Positions 52,309 through 60,666 of a stretch of 64,000 nucleotides of DNA are shown one piece after another. Within the stretch, counting starts at the first letter, position 1. Each line of letters starts with the position of its first letter. The stretch is from Dehalococcoidia bacterium. GTDB lineage: Bacteria; Chloroflexota; Dehalococcoidia; DSTF01; JALHUB01. A program made the position numbers and the translations under genes. The notes under the pieces were generated by a model. The model saw only the letters and a list, made by a program, of their open reading frames with translations. It ran no database searches and was not told the origin of the DNA. The DNA is taken from the NCBI GenBank assembly GCA_030018455.1, contig JASEFU010000003.1:1-64000 (forward strand), written 5' to 3'.

Positions 52309-52316
52309 GCCGATAA
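52309..52316 (+). promoter_or_regulatory. Sigma-28-like -10 element before csrA
   Basis: GCCGATAA (52309-52316) matches the sigma-28 -10 consensus at all eight positions. The expected -35 (TAAA) at 15 bases is weak (TGAT at 52290-52293). The start codon of csrA is about 90 bases downstream. The element also sits in CCGA-TAATG-TCGG, a small inverted repeat. Confidence 0.45.
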
Positions 52317-52405
52317 TGTCGGTGCAGGCAGAAAGGTTCTCGCCGCACACTCCAAGAAGCCGGCGGCGGGCGAGACGGACACAATCGCCTGCTCAGGATG
52401 AGAAG

Positions 52406-52603
52406 ATGCTTATTCTGACCCGTAAGGTCGACCAGGGGATAGTAATCCAGGGGAACATCGTGGTGAGGGTCCTCGGCATTGAGCGCGACCGCGTGAAGCT
52501 GGGGATCGCCGCCGCCGAAGAAATCGTCATCCTCAGGGAAGAGCTCTGCCAGGACAACGGTGGGAACAACAGGAGAGCGCCTCAGAGGGCGGCGAACGGC
52601 TAG
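52406..52603 (+). CDS. csrA: Carbon storage regulator CsrA
   Basis: CsrA binds GGA motifs in mRNA and changes translation or stability. The 65-residue protein starts MLILTRKVDQGIVI and has VVRVLGIERDRVKLGI and a typical AAEEIVILREE, all matching the CsrA family. The start is ATG 52406 after AGGATGAG; an upstream frame to 52307 lacks homology. Neither fliW nor flagellar genes are close, though csrA usually travels with them. A sigma-28-like factor lies 1.3 kb downstream on the other strand. Confidence 0.95.
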   Translation: MLILTRKVDQGIVIQGNIVVRVLGIERDRVKLGIAAAEEIVILREELCQDNGGNNRRAPQRAANG

Positions 52604-52631
52604 ACTTCCAGATGCGAGACCGCACGGTCGA

Positions 52632-53780
52632 CTAGCGTGTGACGAGAGTCAGGCTCGGCCTTTCGCCCTTCACAACCGCGCCGGTTCCCCTGCCGCGGAT
52701 TATTCTCAGCTTTGGCCTGCCGGACACGGCTGCGCTTCCGGCCTGCGCCCGTACTTCCACCGCTGCTCCTGCCAGAGCGACCGACTCCTGCGCGCTTTCC
52801 CACGTCGATATCACCTCCGCCCAGAAGGCGGCGTTGCCCTGCCCGGCGTCGCTCCTCTCCACCGCAGAAACGAACTGCCTGCATTGCTCAAGTCTGGCGT
52901 CCACCGCCACTACGGGAGGCGTAACGGTACTTTCCGACGACCAGTCCCCCAAAGGAACGGGCGGGTTAAGGTGAAGGAGGCTTCCGGCGGCAGAGTCGGA
53001 GCCGGCGGAGATTATCTTTAGCGGTCCCCGCGGGTCGCGTTCGTCCACCAGGACCGTCTTCGAATCCGTAACAAGCGCCCACTGCCTCGTCTCCTGCACC
53101 TCGAGCGCGCTCACCTGCAGCGATACCAGCCTCCCCTCGGGGTAGCGCATCGTGACAAACAGGGCAACGGGCTCGATAGCGCTCTGTCCGTAGCAGGCGC
53201 TGGCGTTCACGCTCTCGGGATGCGATTCGACCAGTCGAGCCACGAGCGCCATCTCTTCCAGCGTAAGGGCGGCCGTGAACGCCTGGCCGGCAGCCCCGGG
53301 AGCAACGAGGGCGCGCAGATAGCGAAAGCGCCAGAATCCGCTCTTTTCCGAGAGCATCCGCCGCAGGAACGTCAGGGCGGGATGGAAGAGACGCTCTTCG
53401 GCAAGCATAAGCACGAGCGAGCGCCTTGCCGCCACTCGCGCCAGCTCCCGCATCTGCTCGCTGGAGACGAAAGGCGCGACGCCGCATGCCAGCACGTGCT
53501 TATCATGAAGAAGCGCCTTCCGTATCACGGAGAACGGCTCGCGCGGCGGGTCTGCGAAGACGATGGCGTCGTTCTCAGCGCCCATGCTCAGCACGGCGGC
53601 GTCGCGTTCGATCCGCAGCCCGGGGACCGCCTTTGCCAGCTCGACGCCGAGCGTCGGCTGGGCCGCGGCGACGCTGATGCTGACGCCCTCGACTGCCGCC
53701 AGCGCGCGCGCGTAAGCGAGGCAGCCGCTGCCGGCGCCGGCAAGGGCCACTCTCAACTTCGGCTGACCACCGTTCGTCAT
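52632..53780 (-). CDS. Gfo/Idh/MocA-like oxidoreductase
   Basis: The 382-residue protein starts with a Rossmann motif (VALAGAGSGCLAYARAL), then has the typical second half (PFSVIRKALLHDKHVLACG and an atypical C-terminal domain). The catalytic EKP-type Lys of the family is not obvious (VLACGVAPF is in that position), so activity may differ. The start at 53780 is chosen because the preceding stretch overlaps the sigma gene's downstream gap. It lies 103 bases after the sigma-28-like gene on the same strand and may be cotranscribed with it. Confidence 0.7.
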   Translation of the reverse strand: MTNGGQPKLRVALAGAGSGCLAYARALAAVEGVSISVAAAQPTLGVELAKAVPGLRIERDAAVLSMGAENDAIVFADPPREPFSVIRKALLHDKHVLACGVAPFVSSEQMRELARVAARRSLVLMLAEERLFHPALTFLRRMLSEKSGFWRFRYLRALVAPGAAGQAFTAALTLEEMALVARLVESHPESVNASACYGQSAIEPVALFVTMRYPEGRLVSLQVSALEVQETRQWALVTDSKTVLVDERDPRGPLKIISAGSDSAAGSLLHLNPPVPLGDWSSESTVTPPVVAVDARLEQCRQFVSAVERSDAGQGNAAFWAEVISTWESAQESVALAGAAVEVRAQAGSAAVSGRPKLRIIRGRGTGAVVKGERPSLTLVTR

Positions 53781-53883
53781 GGCTTCATCCTGTGCGCGCC
53801 GGATGCGACGCGCTGCGGGAGGATCCCCAAAAAGAGGCGGACAGCGCATCCAATGGAGGTTTCCCGCACTCGAACGGACACCG

Positions 53884-54666
53884 CTACGCCGCTTCCGGCA
53901 TGTCTTCCATCAACGCCGCCCGCAGCCGGCGCAGCGCCCGCTGACGAAGCTGCGACGCCCTCGATTCCGATATGCCCAGCGCCTGCCCGATGCTCTTCAG
54001 CGATTTCGACTCGATGTAATAGAGCTGCACGATGACTCTCTCCCGTTCCGGGAGGTTGCTCACCGCTTCCTGAAGCTTTGTCTTCACCATCGAGCGTTCC
54101 ACCACCCGATTCGGGTCGATGCTCGGGTCCTCGTCCGCCATTTCGCAGAGCCTTTCGCTGTTGCCGTTTACCGCTACGTCCGCCAGATTGTCGAGCGACA
54201 CGATCCTGACGTTGCAGTGTCTAAGGGAGTTCAGGAACTGGGGCAGAGGCACGCCGAGCCGTTCGGCGATCTCCGCCTTGCTTGGGCCCCTGCCCAGCTC
54301 GTTATGGAGAGCGCTTGTCGCCGCCTCGATGTCGGAGGCGAACTTCTGTAGAGAGCGCGGCAGCGGATGCGCGGCCCGCAGCGCATCGAGGATGGAGCCG
54401 CGGATGCGCGGCAGGGCGTAGGTCGAGAACTTCGCCCCCTTGTTCGCGTCAAACGAATGGTAGGCCTCTATCAGCCCCTGCACACCGCAGCTCACCATAT
54501 CCTCGTACTGAAGGATGGACGAGCTGCTCGCCCCGATGAGGATCCGGTTGACCACGTGGCGCACCAACGGCATGTAATCACGTACAAGCTGGGAGAGAGC
54601 GGTTTCCTGGTCGTCAGGGGGAGAACTGCCGATGCTGGCCGCTGTGGCGTCGGCTTGGGAAGGCAA
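53884..54666 (-). CDS. Sigma-28 family (FliA/WhiG-like) RNA polymerase sigma factor
   Basis: The 260-residue protein has region 2 (VRDYMPLVRHVVNRILIG, then YEDMVSCGVQGLIEAYHSFD and TYALPRIRGSILDALR), the characteristic WhiG/FliA element, region 3 and region 4 (LPERERVIVQLYYIESKSLKS). TTG start 54666 follows TTGGAGGTG. In other bacteria this type drives flagellar, chemotaxis or sporulation genes. Flagellar genes are not in the window. A sigma-28-like -10 sits upstream. Confidence 0.93.
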   Translation of the reverse strand: MPSQADATAASIGSSPPDDQETALSQLVRDYMPLVRHVVNRILIGASSSSILQYEDMVSCGVQGLIEAYHSFDANKGAKFSTYALPRIRGSILDALRAAHPLPRSLQKFASDIEAATSALHNELGRGPSKAEIAERLGVPLPQFLNSLRHCNVRIVSLDNLADVAVNGNSERLCEMADEDPSIDPNRVVERSMVKTKLQEAVSNLPERERVIVQLYYIESKSLKSIGQALGISESRASQLRQRALRRLRAALMEDMPEAA

Positions 54667-54731
54667 ATGGCACCTCCAAGTCTAAGTGAATCTGGATCAC
54701 CCCGCCACAGGCTTTCCTTTTACGTCTACCA

Positions 54732-54739
54732 GTATCGGC
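54732..54739 (-). promoter_or_regulatory. Sigma-28-like -10 element before its own sigma gene
   Basis: GCCGATAC reads on the minus strand and matches the sigma-28 -10 consensus GCCGATAA at 7 of 8 positions. The -35 is not clear. It is about 66 bases upstream of the sigma gene start. Confidence 0.4.
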
Positions 54740-54957
54740 GACCGAGCGCTTCCGGTGATATGAGGGAATGCACTTAATAGGACGGCCGCAAGCGCTGAAG
54801 TGGGGCGCCGCCGCCACTGATGAGAACCGTGTTGGGCAGTCGCGCCGCTCGTTTTTCTCCACGCGGACGCGGGACAGGCGCATCGCAGTCTCTATTGATG
54901 CTTCTCGAGGGAGATGACCAGTCCCTCCTCGAACACGTTCTTAAGGGAGATCTCGAA

Positions 54958-54986
54958 TTGCTGGGGGTCCACTCTTGTGCTACATT
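54958..54986 (+). promoter_or_regulatory. Promoter of the hybrid kinase
   Basis: TTGCTG (54958-54963) and TACATT (54981-54986) are separated by 17 bases. The start site would be near 54993, 35 bases before GTG 55028. Confidence 0.5.
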
Positions 54987-55027
54987 AGCTGAGGCCTTCC
55001 GGCGGAGAACGGCATGGAGGCGCCGAC

Positions 55028-56953
55028 GTGACGGCGGCCCCGGACATCCTGAGAAGCGAGCGTGAAGCGCTGCGGCTCCTGTTCGAGCCGCTGCGGCCGC
55101 TGGTCGGCTTCGACGCTGTTGCGGCCGTCCTCTGCTTCGAGAAGCAGGACTACCCCCTCCTTTTCACGACAGGCGCCGTAGACCAGGGGTTTGCCGAGGC
55201 CCTGGCCGACGACCTCGTCGATAGCGTTCGCCGGTTCTCGGGCGACTCTCATGCGGGGTGCGCGAGAGGGCCGCTGCAAATCGTCCCGCTAGCCAGGGAC
55301 AAGACGCCCACAGGCCCGGCGTGGAAAGGCCCCGCCCTGTCATCGTTGGACGCGCCGCTCATCGTAAAGGGAAGGGTGATGGGCCTGGTGCGGGTGATCG
55401 CGGCCGGGGAGAACGCTTTCGAAGGCGAGAAAAGTACTCTCGTCTACGCCGCCGCCCACCAGGCATCGTCCCTCCTCGAAAGCCGCGACGAGGCCCGAGC
55501 GGATGAGAAGGAGCGGTCGCAGTCGCTCGTCGACGGGCTGGAAGACGGCGTGATCGTCCTTGGCAGGGACATGCGCCCGTTGCTCCTCAACAAGGCGGCG
55601 AAGAAGCTGCTGGACGCCTATTGGGGCCGAGGCGCCACGAGCCTCGAGCAGACGCCCCTGGCAGCCCTCGCACAGCAGGCGCTGGAACAGGGAGGGGACG
55701 CCGTCGAGCAGGAGTTCGTGATCGGCGAGGACAGCCAGCGGCGCCTCTCGGTGAGGGCTACGCTCCTCGACGAAGCGGGCGGCGAGGGCGGCATCCTGCT
55801 GGTCCTGCGCGACGTCACCGAAGAGCACCTCATGCAGGAGCGCCTCCTCCAATCGGAGAAGATGGCCAGCGTCGGCCAGCTCGTCTCGGGCGTGGCGCAC
55901 GAGCTGAACAACCCCCTCACGGGCGTCACCGGCTTCGCCCAGTTGCTGCTGGCTCGGGACCTCGACGCCCAGACGCGGCGCGACGTCGAGACCATCTACG
56001 GCGAGGCGCAGCGGGCGGCGAAGATAGTGGAGAACCTGCTCGCCTTCGCCCGGCGCCGAAAAGCGCAAAAGGGGCTCGTGGACCTGAACGCCCTGCTCGA
56101 ACGCGTGCTCGAGCTGCGCAGCTACGACCTGCGGGTGAAGAACATCGACCTCGAGCTGGACCTCGACCCGCGCCTTCCGCGCACCATGGCCGACCCCGAC
56201 CAGATCCAGCAAGTCTTCTTCAACATCATCACCAATGCGGAGCACTCCATGCTGAGCGCGCGCGGCAAGGGAAAGCTGCGCGTGCGCTCGCGAGCCGACA
56301 AAGGCTTTGTGCGGCTGACGTTTGCCGACGACGGCGTGGGCATACCGCCCGAGAACGTGCGCCGCGTCTTCGACCCCTTCTTCACCACGAAGGAAGGGGG
56401 ACAGGGGACAGGGCTGGGTCTCACGATATCTTACGGGATAATTGATGAGCACGGCGGCCGCATACGGGTGGAGAGCAGGCCGGGAAAGGGCGCCGCTTTC
56501 ACCGTCGAGCTGCCCATTGTGAGCGGGCCGGAGTTGCCCGCTCCGGAGCCGGAGACCCCGCACGCGGCGCCCGTCGAGGTCAGCAGGCGTATTCTCGTGG
56601 TCGACGACGAGGAGAGCATCCTGACGCTGCTGACGGACGTGCTGACTGGCGACGGGCACCGAGTCGACAGGGCGCGCAACGGCGACGAAGCGGCGGCGCT
56701 GCTGGCGAAGTACGCCTACGATCTCCTCATCACAGATATCAAGATGCCCGGCATGAGCGGCCAGGCGCTCTACCGCCACGTGAAAGAGATGGACTCGGAG
56801 CTGGCGAAGAATACCGTCTTCATCACCGGCGACACGGTCAGCGCCGAGACCCGCACCTTCCTCCAGCGCATCGATAACCCCTGCCTGCCGAAGCCTTTCA
56901 GCATCGGCGACGTGCGGAAGGTCGTGAGGCAGATCCTGGGAGAGGGCAGCTAA
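55028..56953 (+). CDS. Hybrid sensor histidine kinase with GAF, PAS and C-terminal receiver
   Basis: The 641-residue protein has a GAF-like N-terminal region (1-160) and a PAS-like part (165-270). HisKA with the phospho-accepting His follows (SGVAHELNNPLTGVTGFAQLL), then a HATPase with N, G1 and G2 boxes (NIITNAEHSM, DDGVGI, GTGLGLTISYGII). A receiver domain closes it (ILVVDDEESILTLL, Asp in LLITDIKMPGM). It has no membrane helix, so it senses a cytoplasmic signal. A partner DNA-binding regulator may be the NarL-like protein at 51123. Confidence 0.94.
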   Translation: MTAAPDILRSEREALRLLFEPLRPLVGFDAVAAVLCFEKQDYPLLFTTGAVDQGFAEALADDLVDSVRRFSGDSHAGCARGPLQIVPLARDKTPTGPAWKGPALSSLDAPLIVKGRVMGLVRVIAAGENAFEGEKSTLVYAAAHQASSLLESRDEARADEKERSQSLVDGLEDGVIVLGRDMRPLLLNKAAKKLLDAYWGRGATSLEQTPLAALAQQALEQGGDAVEQEFVIGEDSQRRLSVRATLLDEAGGEGGILLVLRDVTEEHLMQERLLQSEKMASVGQLVSGVAHELNNPLTGVTGFAQLLLARDLDAQTRRDVETIYGEAQRAAKIVENLLAFARRRKAQKGLVDLNALLERVLELRSYDLRVKNIDLELDLDPRLPRTMADPDQIQQVFFNIITNAEHSMLSARGKGKLRVRSRADKGFVRLTFADDGVGIPPENVRRVFDPFFTTKEGGQGTGLGLTISYGIIDEHGGRIRVESRPGKGAAFTVELPIVSGPELPAPEPETPHAAPVEVSRRILVVDDEESILTLLTDVLTGDGHRVDRARNGDEAAALLAKYAYDLLITDIKMPGMSGQALYRHVKEMDSELAKNTVFITGDTVSAETRTFLQRIDNPCLPKPFSIGDVRKVVRQILGEGS

Positions 56954-56978
56954 GCCGAGAACGCGCCGGATTCTTCCG

Positions 56979-57725
56979 TCAGCGCATCAGGACGATGCGG
57001 CGGAACTGCTCCAGGTGGCGCCCTTCCTCGTTGCGCCAGCGCTCGCGGATGTAACGCATGAAGTTGGGGTCGTCCCCGAACTGGCTCTTGTGCTGCGCGA
57101 GCGCCTGAAGCTTTAACTCCATGACTTCTGTTATGTCAACGCTGAAGTTGGCCTTGTCGAACGCCCAGATGTACAGCTCGCTCACTTTGTGCGGCTCGAG
57201 TCCCTGCTCCATGTGTTCGGGGAAGTTCCAGCGGTCGCGGGCCGCAGGATAGACGGCGTCGACGGCTACGAGGCCGGCGCAGCGGTGGTCGGAGTGATTG
57301 ATGAAGCTGTCGCGGATGATTATCGATTCCGGGTCGTGGGTGAAGACGGCGTGAGGCCGGATCTGTCGAATATAACGCACCACATCGCCGAGGAGCTGTC
57401 GGTTGTAAGTGAGTTCGCCGTCCTCGTAGTTCAGGAAGAAGACGTCTTTCACGCCCAGAACACGGGCCGCCGCCCGCTGCTCCTCCTGCCGTATCGCCGC
57501 CAGCCTATCGGGGGTCATGTTCGGGTCGCTGCTGCCCTTGTTCCCGTTCGTGCAGATGAGGTAGTAGAAGTCCCAGCCTTGTCGCGTCCAGGCAGCGGCG
57601 GTGCCGGCGCACCCGAACTCGGTGTCATCGGGGTGAGCGGCCACCGCCAACGCCCTCCTGCGCCCTTCTCCGGGGCCACCTTCTGCCTGCGTCAATCGCT
57701 CCTCCCCAAGCCGTCCTGAGACCAT
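56979..57725 (-). CDS. PIG-L family deacetylase
   Basis: The 248-residue protein has the metal-binding motif AVAAHPDDTEFGCAGT, then DPNMTPDRLAAIRQEE and HSDHRCAGLVAVDAVYPAA, with HSDHR as the second zinc motif. PIG-L enzymes deacetylate GlcNAc-linked substrates, including mycothiol or bacillithiol precursors; the substrate here is unknown. ATG 57725 is used because residues upstream do not look like the family. Confidence 0.9.
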   Translation of the reverse strand: MVSGRLGEERLTQAEGGPGEGRRRALAVAAHPDDTEFGCAGTAAAWTRQGWDFYYLICTNGNKGSSDPNMTPDRLAAIRQEEQRAAARVLGVKDVFFLNYEDGELTYNRQLLGDVVRYIRQIRPHAVFTHDPESIIIRDSFINHSDHRCAGLVAVDAVYPAARDRWNFPEHMEQGLEPHKVSELYIWAFDKANFSVDITEVMELKLQALAQHKSQFGDDPNFMRYIRERWRNEEGRHLEQFRRIVLMR

Positions 57726-57781
57726 TCTAGTCGCCCCTCTGAAGAAATGGCAACAAACCGAATCTGATGGGCGGGCAGATA

Positions 57782-57833
57782 TTGACAAATCTGTTCTGCC
57801 GGTGGTAACGTCCTAGGACAGAACATGTATTCG
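57782..57833 (+). promoter_or_regulatory. Promoter and SOS-box candidates of lexA
   Basis: TTGACA (57782-57787) and TAACGT (57806-57811) are separated by 18 bases. GAAC-ATGT-ATTC (57821-57832) is one mismatch from GAACN4GTTC, the LexA box of Gram-positive bacteria. A second GAAC-type half site reads in reverse within the promoter (TCTGTTCTGCC). TGTTCT and AGAACA also form a long inverted pair. These suit self-repression by LexA. Confidence 0.55.
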
Positions 57834-57858
57834 CAGCCAGGCTGAAAGGGGGCGTCAT

Positions 57859-58488
57859 TTGAAGGAACTCTCGGTCAAGCAGCGAAAAATACTCGAATTC
57901 ATACGCCGGTTCATAAGGGAACGAGACTATCCGCCCAGCATTCGCGACATTCAAATAGCCTGCGGCATAAGCAGCACTTCTGTGGTGGACTACAACCTCA
58001 AGGCCCTGGAGCGGATGGGGTACATACGCCGCGACAAGGAGATATCCCGCGCCATAGAACTTCTCGACGGCTCCGGGCGGCGGCCCCGCTTTGTGCCCGT
58101 CCCCATCGTAGGGCAGATCGCAGCCGGCCGGCCGATCCCCGTGCCCGAGGAGACAGCGGACTACTCGGACACCGTCGAAGTGGACGAGAGCGTGCTCCGG
58201 GGGAAGGAGCGGGTGTACGCGCTCACGGTCAAAGGCAACTCCATGATCGACGCGCTCGTCAGCGACGGCGACGTCATCGTCATGGAGCAGACGAGCAGCG
58301 CCGACGACGGGGACATGGTCGCAGTGTGGCTGAAGCGCGAGCAGGAAACGACGCTGAAGAAGCTGTACCACGAGGGGGAGCGCATCCGCCTTCAACCGGC
58401 CAACGAGGCAATGGAGCCAATCTTCACCGAGCCGGAGAACGTGGAGGTGCAGGGGAAGGTCCTGTACCGGTTGGGACGCGGCTTCTAG
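57859..58488 (+). CDS. lexA: LexA repressor
   Basis: The 209-residue protein has the LexA winged-helix N-terminus (SVKQRKILEFIRRFIRERDYPP, then SIRDIQIACG), the cleavage region (FVPVPIVGQIAAGRPIP), and the catalytic Ser (KGNSMID) and Lys (VAVWLK) of the S24 peptidase fold. The start is TTG 57859. It has candidate SOS boxes upstream. Target genes are not in the window. Confidence 0.96.
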   Translation: MKELSVKQRKILEFIRRFIRERDYPPSIRDIQIACGISSTSVVDYNLKALERMGYIRRDKEISRAIELLDGSGRRPRFVPVPIVGQIAAGRPIPVPEETADYSDTVEVDESVLRGKERVYALTVKGNSMIDALVSDGDVIVMEQTSSADDGDMVAVWLKREQETTLKKLYHEGERIRLQPANEAMEPIFTEPENVEVQGKVLYRLGRGF

Positions 58489-58573
58489 CGACCCATCTCC
58501 GTCTGCGAAGACAAAGGCGTCGCGTTCCGCCGCACTTGACCGTCCCCGCCATCCTCTCGGACACTGTCCTCAT

Positions 58574-59551
58574 ATGGCGGACGCGATCCTCGCTATCGAA
58601 GACCTGCGCACCTACTACTACGCCAGCGACGGCACCGCGAAGGCGGTCGACGGCGTCAGCCTGAGCCTGCGCCGCGAGAGCACCCTCGCCGTCGTCGGCG
58701 AGAGCGGGTGCGGCAAGACAACTCTCGGCCTGTCGGTGCTCAATCTCATCCCTCACCCCGGCCGAATAGTCTCCGGGCGCATCCTGTTCGAGGGAAGCGA
58801 CATCGTGAAGATGGGCGGCGAGCAACTACGGGAACTGCGCGGCAGCCGTATCGGTATGATCTTCCAGGACCCGGTCAGCGGGCTGAACCCCGTCCTCCCC
58901 ATCGGCGTCCAAGTGGAGGAGATCATCACCGGCCACACGTCTCTATCGAAGAAGGAGGCGCGGCAGCGGGCGCTGCAGGCGCTGCGGGAATCCGGCCTGC
59001 CGAACGCCGAGCGCCTCATCCGCATGTACCCGTTCCACCTGTCAGGCGGCATGTGCCAGCGGGTGATGATCGCGATCGCCACCGTGCTGCGGCCCACGAT
59101 CCTTATCGCCGACGAGCCCACGTCCGCCCTCGATGTGACCGTGCAGGCGGGGATACTGGAGCAGTTGAACCGTCTGCGGCGCCAGGGAATGTCGCTTCTG
59201 CTCATCACGCACGACCTGGGGGTCGTCGCCCAGATGGCGGACGACGTGGCGGTGATGTATGCGGGGCGCATCGTCGAAGAAGGGACGGCGGAGCAGGTGT
59301 TCGGCAACCCGCGGCACCCCTATTCGTGGGCGCTCCTCCAGAGCCTGCCCCGCGTCGACCAGATCAGGAAGCCGCTCATCCCCATACGGGGCGCGCCGCC
59401 CCAGCTCACTGAGCTGCCGGACGAATGCGCCTTCGTCCCCCGCTGCCCCAAAGCGACGACCGCCTGCCGCACACAGCCGGCGCCGCCCCTGGAGGAGATA
59501 TCTCCGGGGCACAGGGTCGCCTGCTTTAACCCCGTCTATTCGGAAGACTGA
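58574..59551 (+). CDS. Oligopeptide/dipeptide ABC transporter ATP-binding protein (DppD/OppD-like)
   Basis: The 325-residue protein has Walker A GESGCGKTTLGLSVL, signature LSGGMCQRVMIAIA, Walker B LIADEPTSALDVTVQ, the H-loop in LITHDLGV, and a C-terminal oligopeptide domain with cysteines (FVPRCPKATTACRT). No permease or binding-protein gene is adjacent, so the partner parts are encoded elsewhere. The ATG has no ribosome site, suggesting a leaderless message. Confidence 0.93.
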   Translation: MADAILAIEDLRTYYYASDGTAKAVDGVSLSLRRESTLAVVGESGCGKTTLGLSVLNLIPHPGRIVSGRILFEGSDIVKMGGEQLRELRGSRIGMIFQDPVSGLNPVLPIGVQVEEIITGHTSLSKKEARQRALQALRESGLPNAERLIRMYPFHLSGGMCQRVMIAIATVLRPTILIADEPTSALDVTVQAGILEQLNRLRRQGMSLLLITHDLGVVAQMADDVAVMYAGRIVEEGTAEQVFGNPRHPYSWALLQSLPRVDQIRKPLIPIRGAPPQLTELPDECAFVPRCPKATTACRTQPAPPLEEISPGHRVACFNPVYSED

Positions 59552-59563
59552 CGGAGAGCGGAG

Positions 59564-60610
59564 TCAGCGCCTTGGGGCGACCCGCTGCGGGGGCGCCGGC
59601 GGACGCGACACCTGCGCCAGCTCGCTCAGGAGGACATCGAGCGCCGCCTCGCCCTCTCCCGGGTAGACGCCGCGCTTTATCGCGCCGTCCGCTTTCAAGA
59701 GGCAGTGGTACGCCCTCTCGAGCTGTCCCATGTTGTAGCGGTTCGCCTGCTCCAGCACCTTGCGAAGGGCGAAATCGGAGTTGATGTTGAGGCGGCGCCC
59801 GACTTCCGCCGGCGACAGGTGGGCCAGCGTGAGCTCCTTGGCCATGATGAGGTGACGGTACTGGCGGACGATCATGCTGAGAAGGTAAGTGGGCGCTGCC
59901 CCCTCGTTCCGTAGTTGTTCGAGCAGTCGTGCGGCGTGCCCGCTGCGGCCCTCGATCACGGCGTCCACCATCGCGAGCACGTTGGCCTCCCGCGCCGAGC
60001 TTACGAGCAGGCGCACGTCATCCTCGACGATCTCCCTGCCGGTCGCGTAAAGCTGGAGCTTCGTCAGCTCCTGCGTCAGGACTCGCAGATCGTTCCCAAC
60101 GAGCTCGGCGAGGAGCGCTATCGCCCCGCTGGAGATGCGCACGTCCATGTCACGCGCGCGCCGAGCAAGCCAGCCGGGCACGTCCCTCTGGCGGAGCGGT
60201 TGGAACTCGCGCGTCTCCGCGAGGGGGGCGAGCAGCCGGAGCAACGGGTTGGAGGCGGATATCTTCCCGTCGATGAAGACGAGGACGGTGGTCGGCGGCA
60301 TCGCTTCCAGTGCGCTAGCGGCGTTCTTCCAGGCCACCATCTCCTCCCGCGAGCCCTTTCCCCCACGCCGCCTGCCGCTTCCCCGTCCCGTTTCGAATCG
60401 ATCGAGCAGACCCTCGACGATCACCAGACGGTGGGCGCCGAGGAAAGGCACGGTGTTGCAGTGAGCGAGCAGCTCCTGCGGCTGGAGGGTGCGCCCGTCG
60501 AGGCGCGAGGTGTTATCGGCGAGCATGCCATCGCTATCGAGGCGCGACTTGAGCGCCGCCAACTCCTCGTGCAGGGAGAACTCATCGCCGCCGTAAAACA
60601 GGTGGATCAT
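59564..60610 (-). CDS. holA: DNA polymerase III subunit delta
   Basis: HolA opens the sliding clamp as part of the clamp loader. The 348-residue protein begins MIHLFYGGDEFSLHEELAAL and has the N-terminal AAA-like fold with LVIVEGLLDRF, and a C-terminal collar with ALLAELVGNDLRVLTQELTKL. The sequence is divergent, as HolA usually is, but the domain order fits. A basic insertion (GSGRRRGGKGSR) lies near residue 75. Confidence 0.9.
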   Translation of the reverse strand: MIHLFYGGDEFSLHEELAALKSRLDSDGMLADNTSRLDGRTLQPQELLAHCNTVPFLGAHRLVIVEGLLDRFETGRGSGRRRGGKGSREEMVAWKNAASALEAMPPTTVLVFIDGKISASNPLLRLLAPLAETREFQPLRQRDVPGWLARRARDMDVRISSGAIALLAELVGNDLRVLTQELTKLQLYATGREIVEDDVRLLVSSAREANVLAMVDAVIEGRSGHAARLLEQLRNEGAAPTYLLSMIVRQYRHLIMAKELTLAHLSPAEVGRRLNINSDFALRKVLEQANRYNMGQLERAYHCLLKADGAIKRGVYPGEGEAALDVLLSELAQVSRPPAPPQRVAPRR

Positions 60611-60666
60611 TGCGGTCTAAAGCGTGGCAGGACTGGGCCGGGGGCCGCTCCGAGTGCGGGAGGCCG

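Larger units (their letters stand above)
54667..55027. other. Divergent control region between the sigma-28-like gene and the hybrid kinase
   Basis: The 361-base region contains no gene I can support. It holds a sigma-28-like -10 on the minus strand, the promoter of the kinase on the plus strand, and a perfect GAGGGA/TCCCTC hairpin (54907-54912 with 54922-54927). Confidence 0.5.

Noticed and set aside
54820-55065. An 81-codon frame before the hybrid kinase
   Set aside because: It crosses the kinase promoter and start and has no homologous look.
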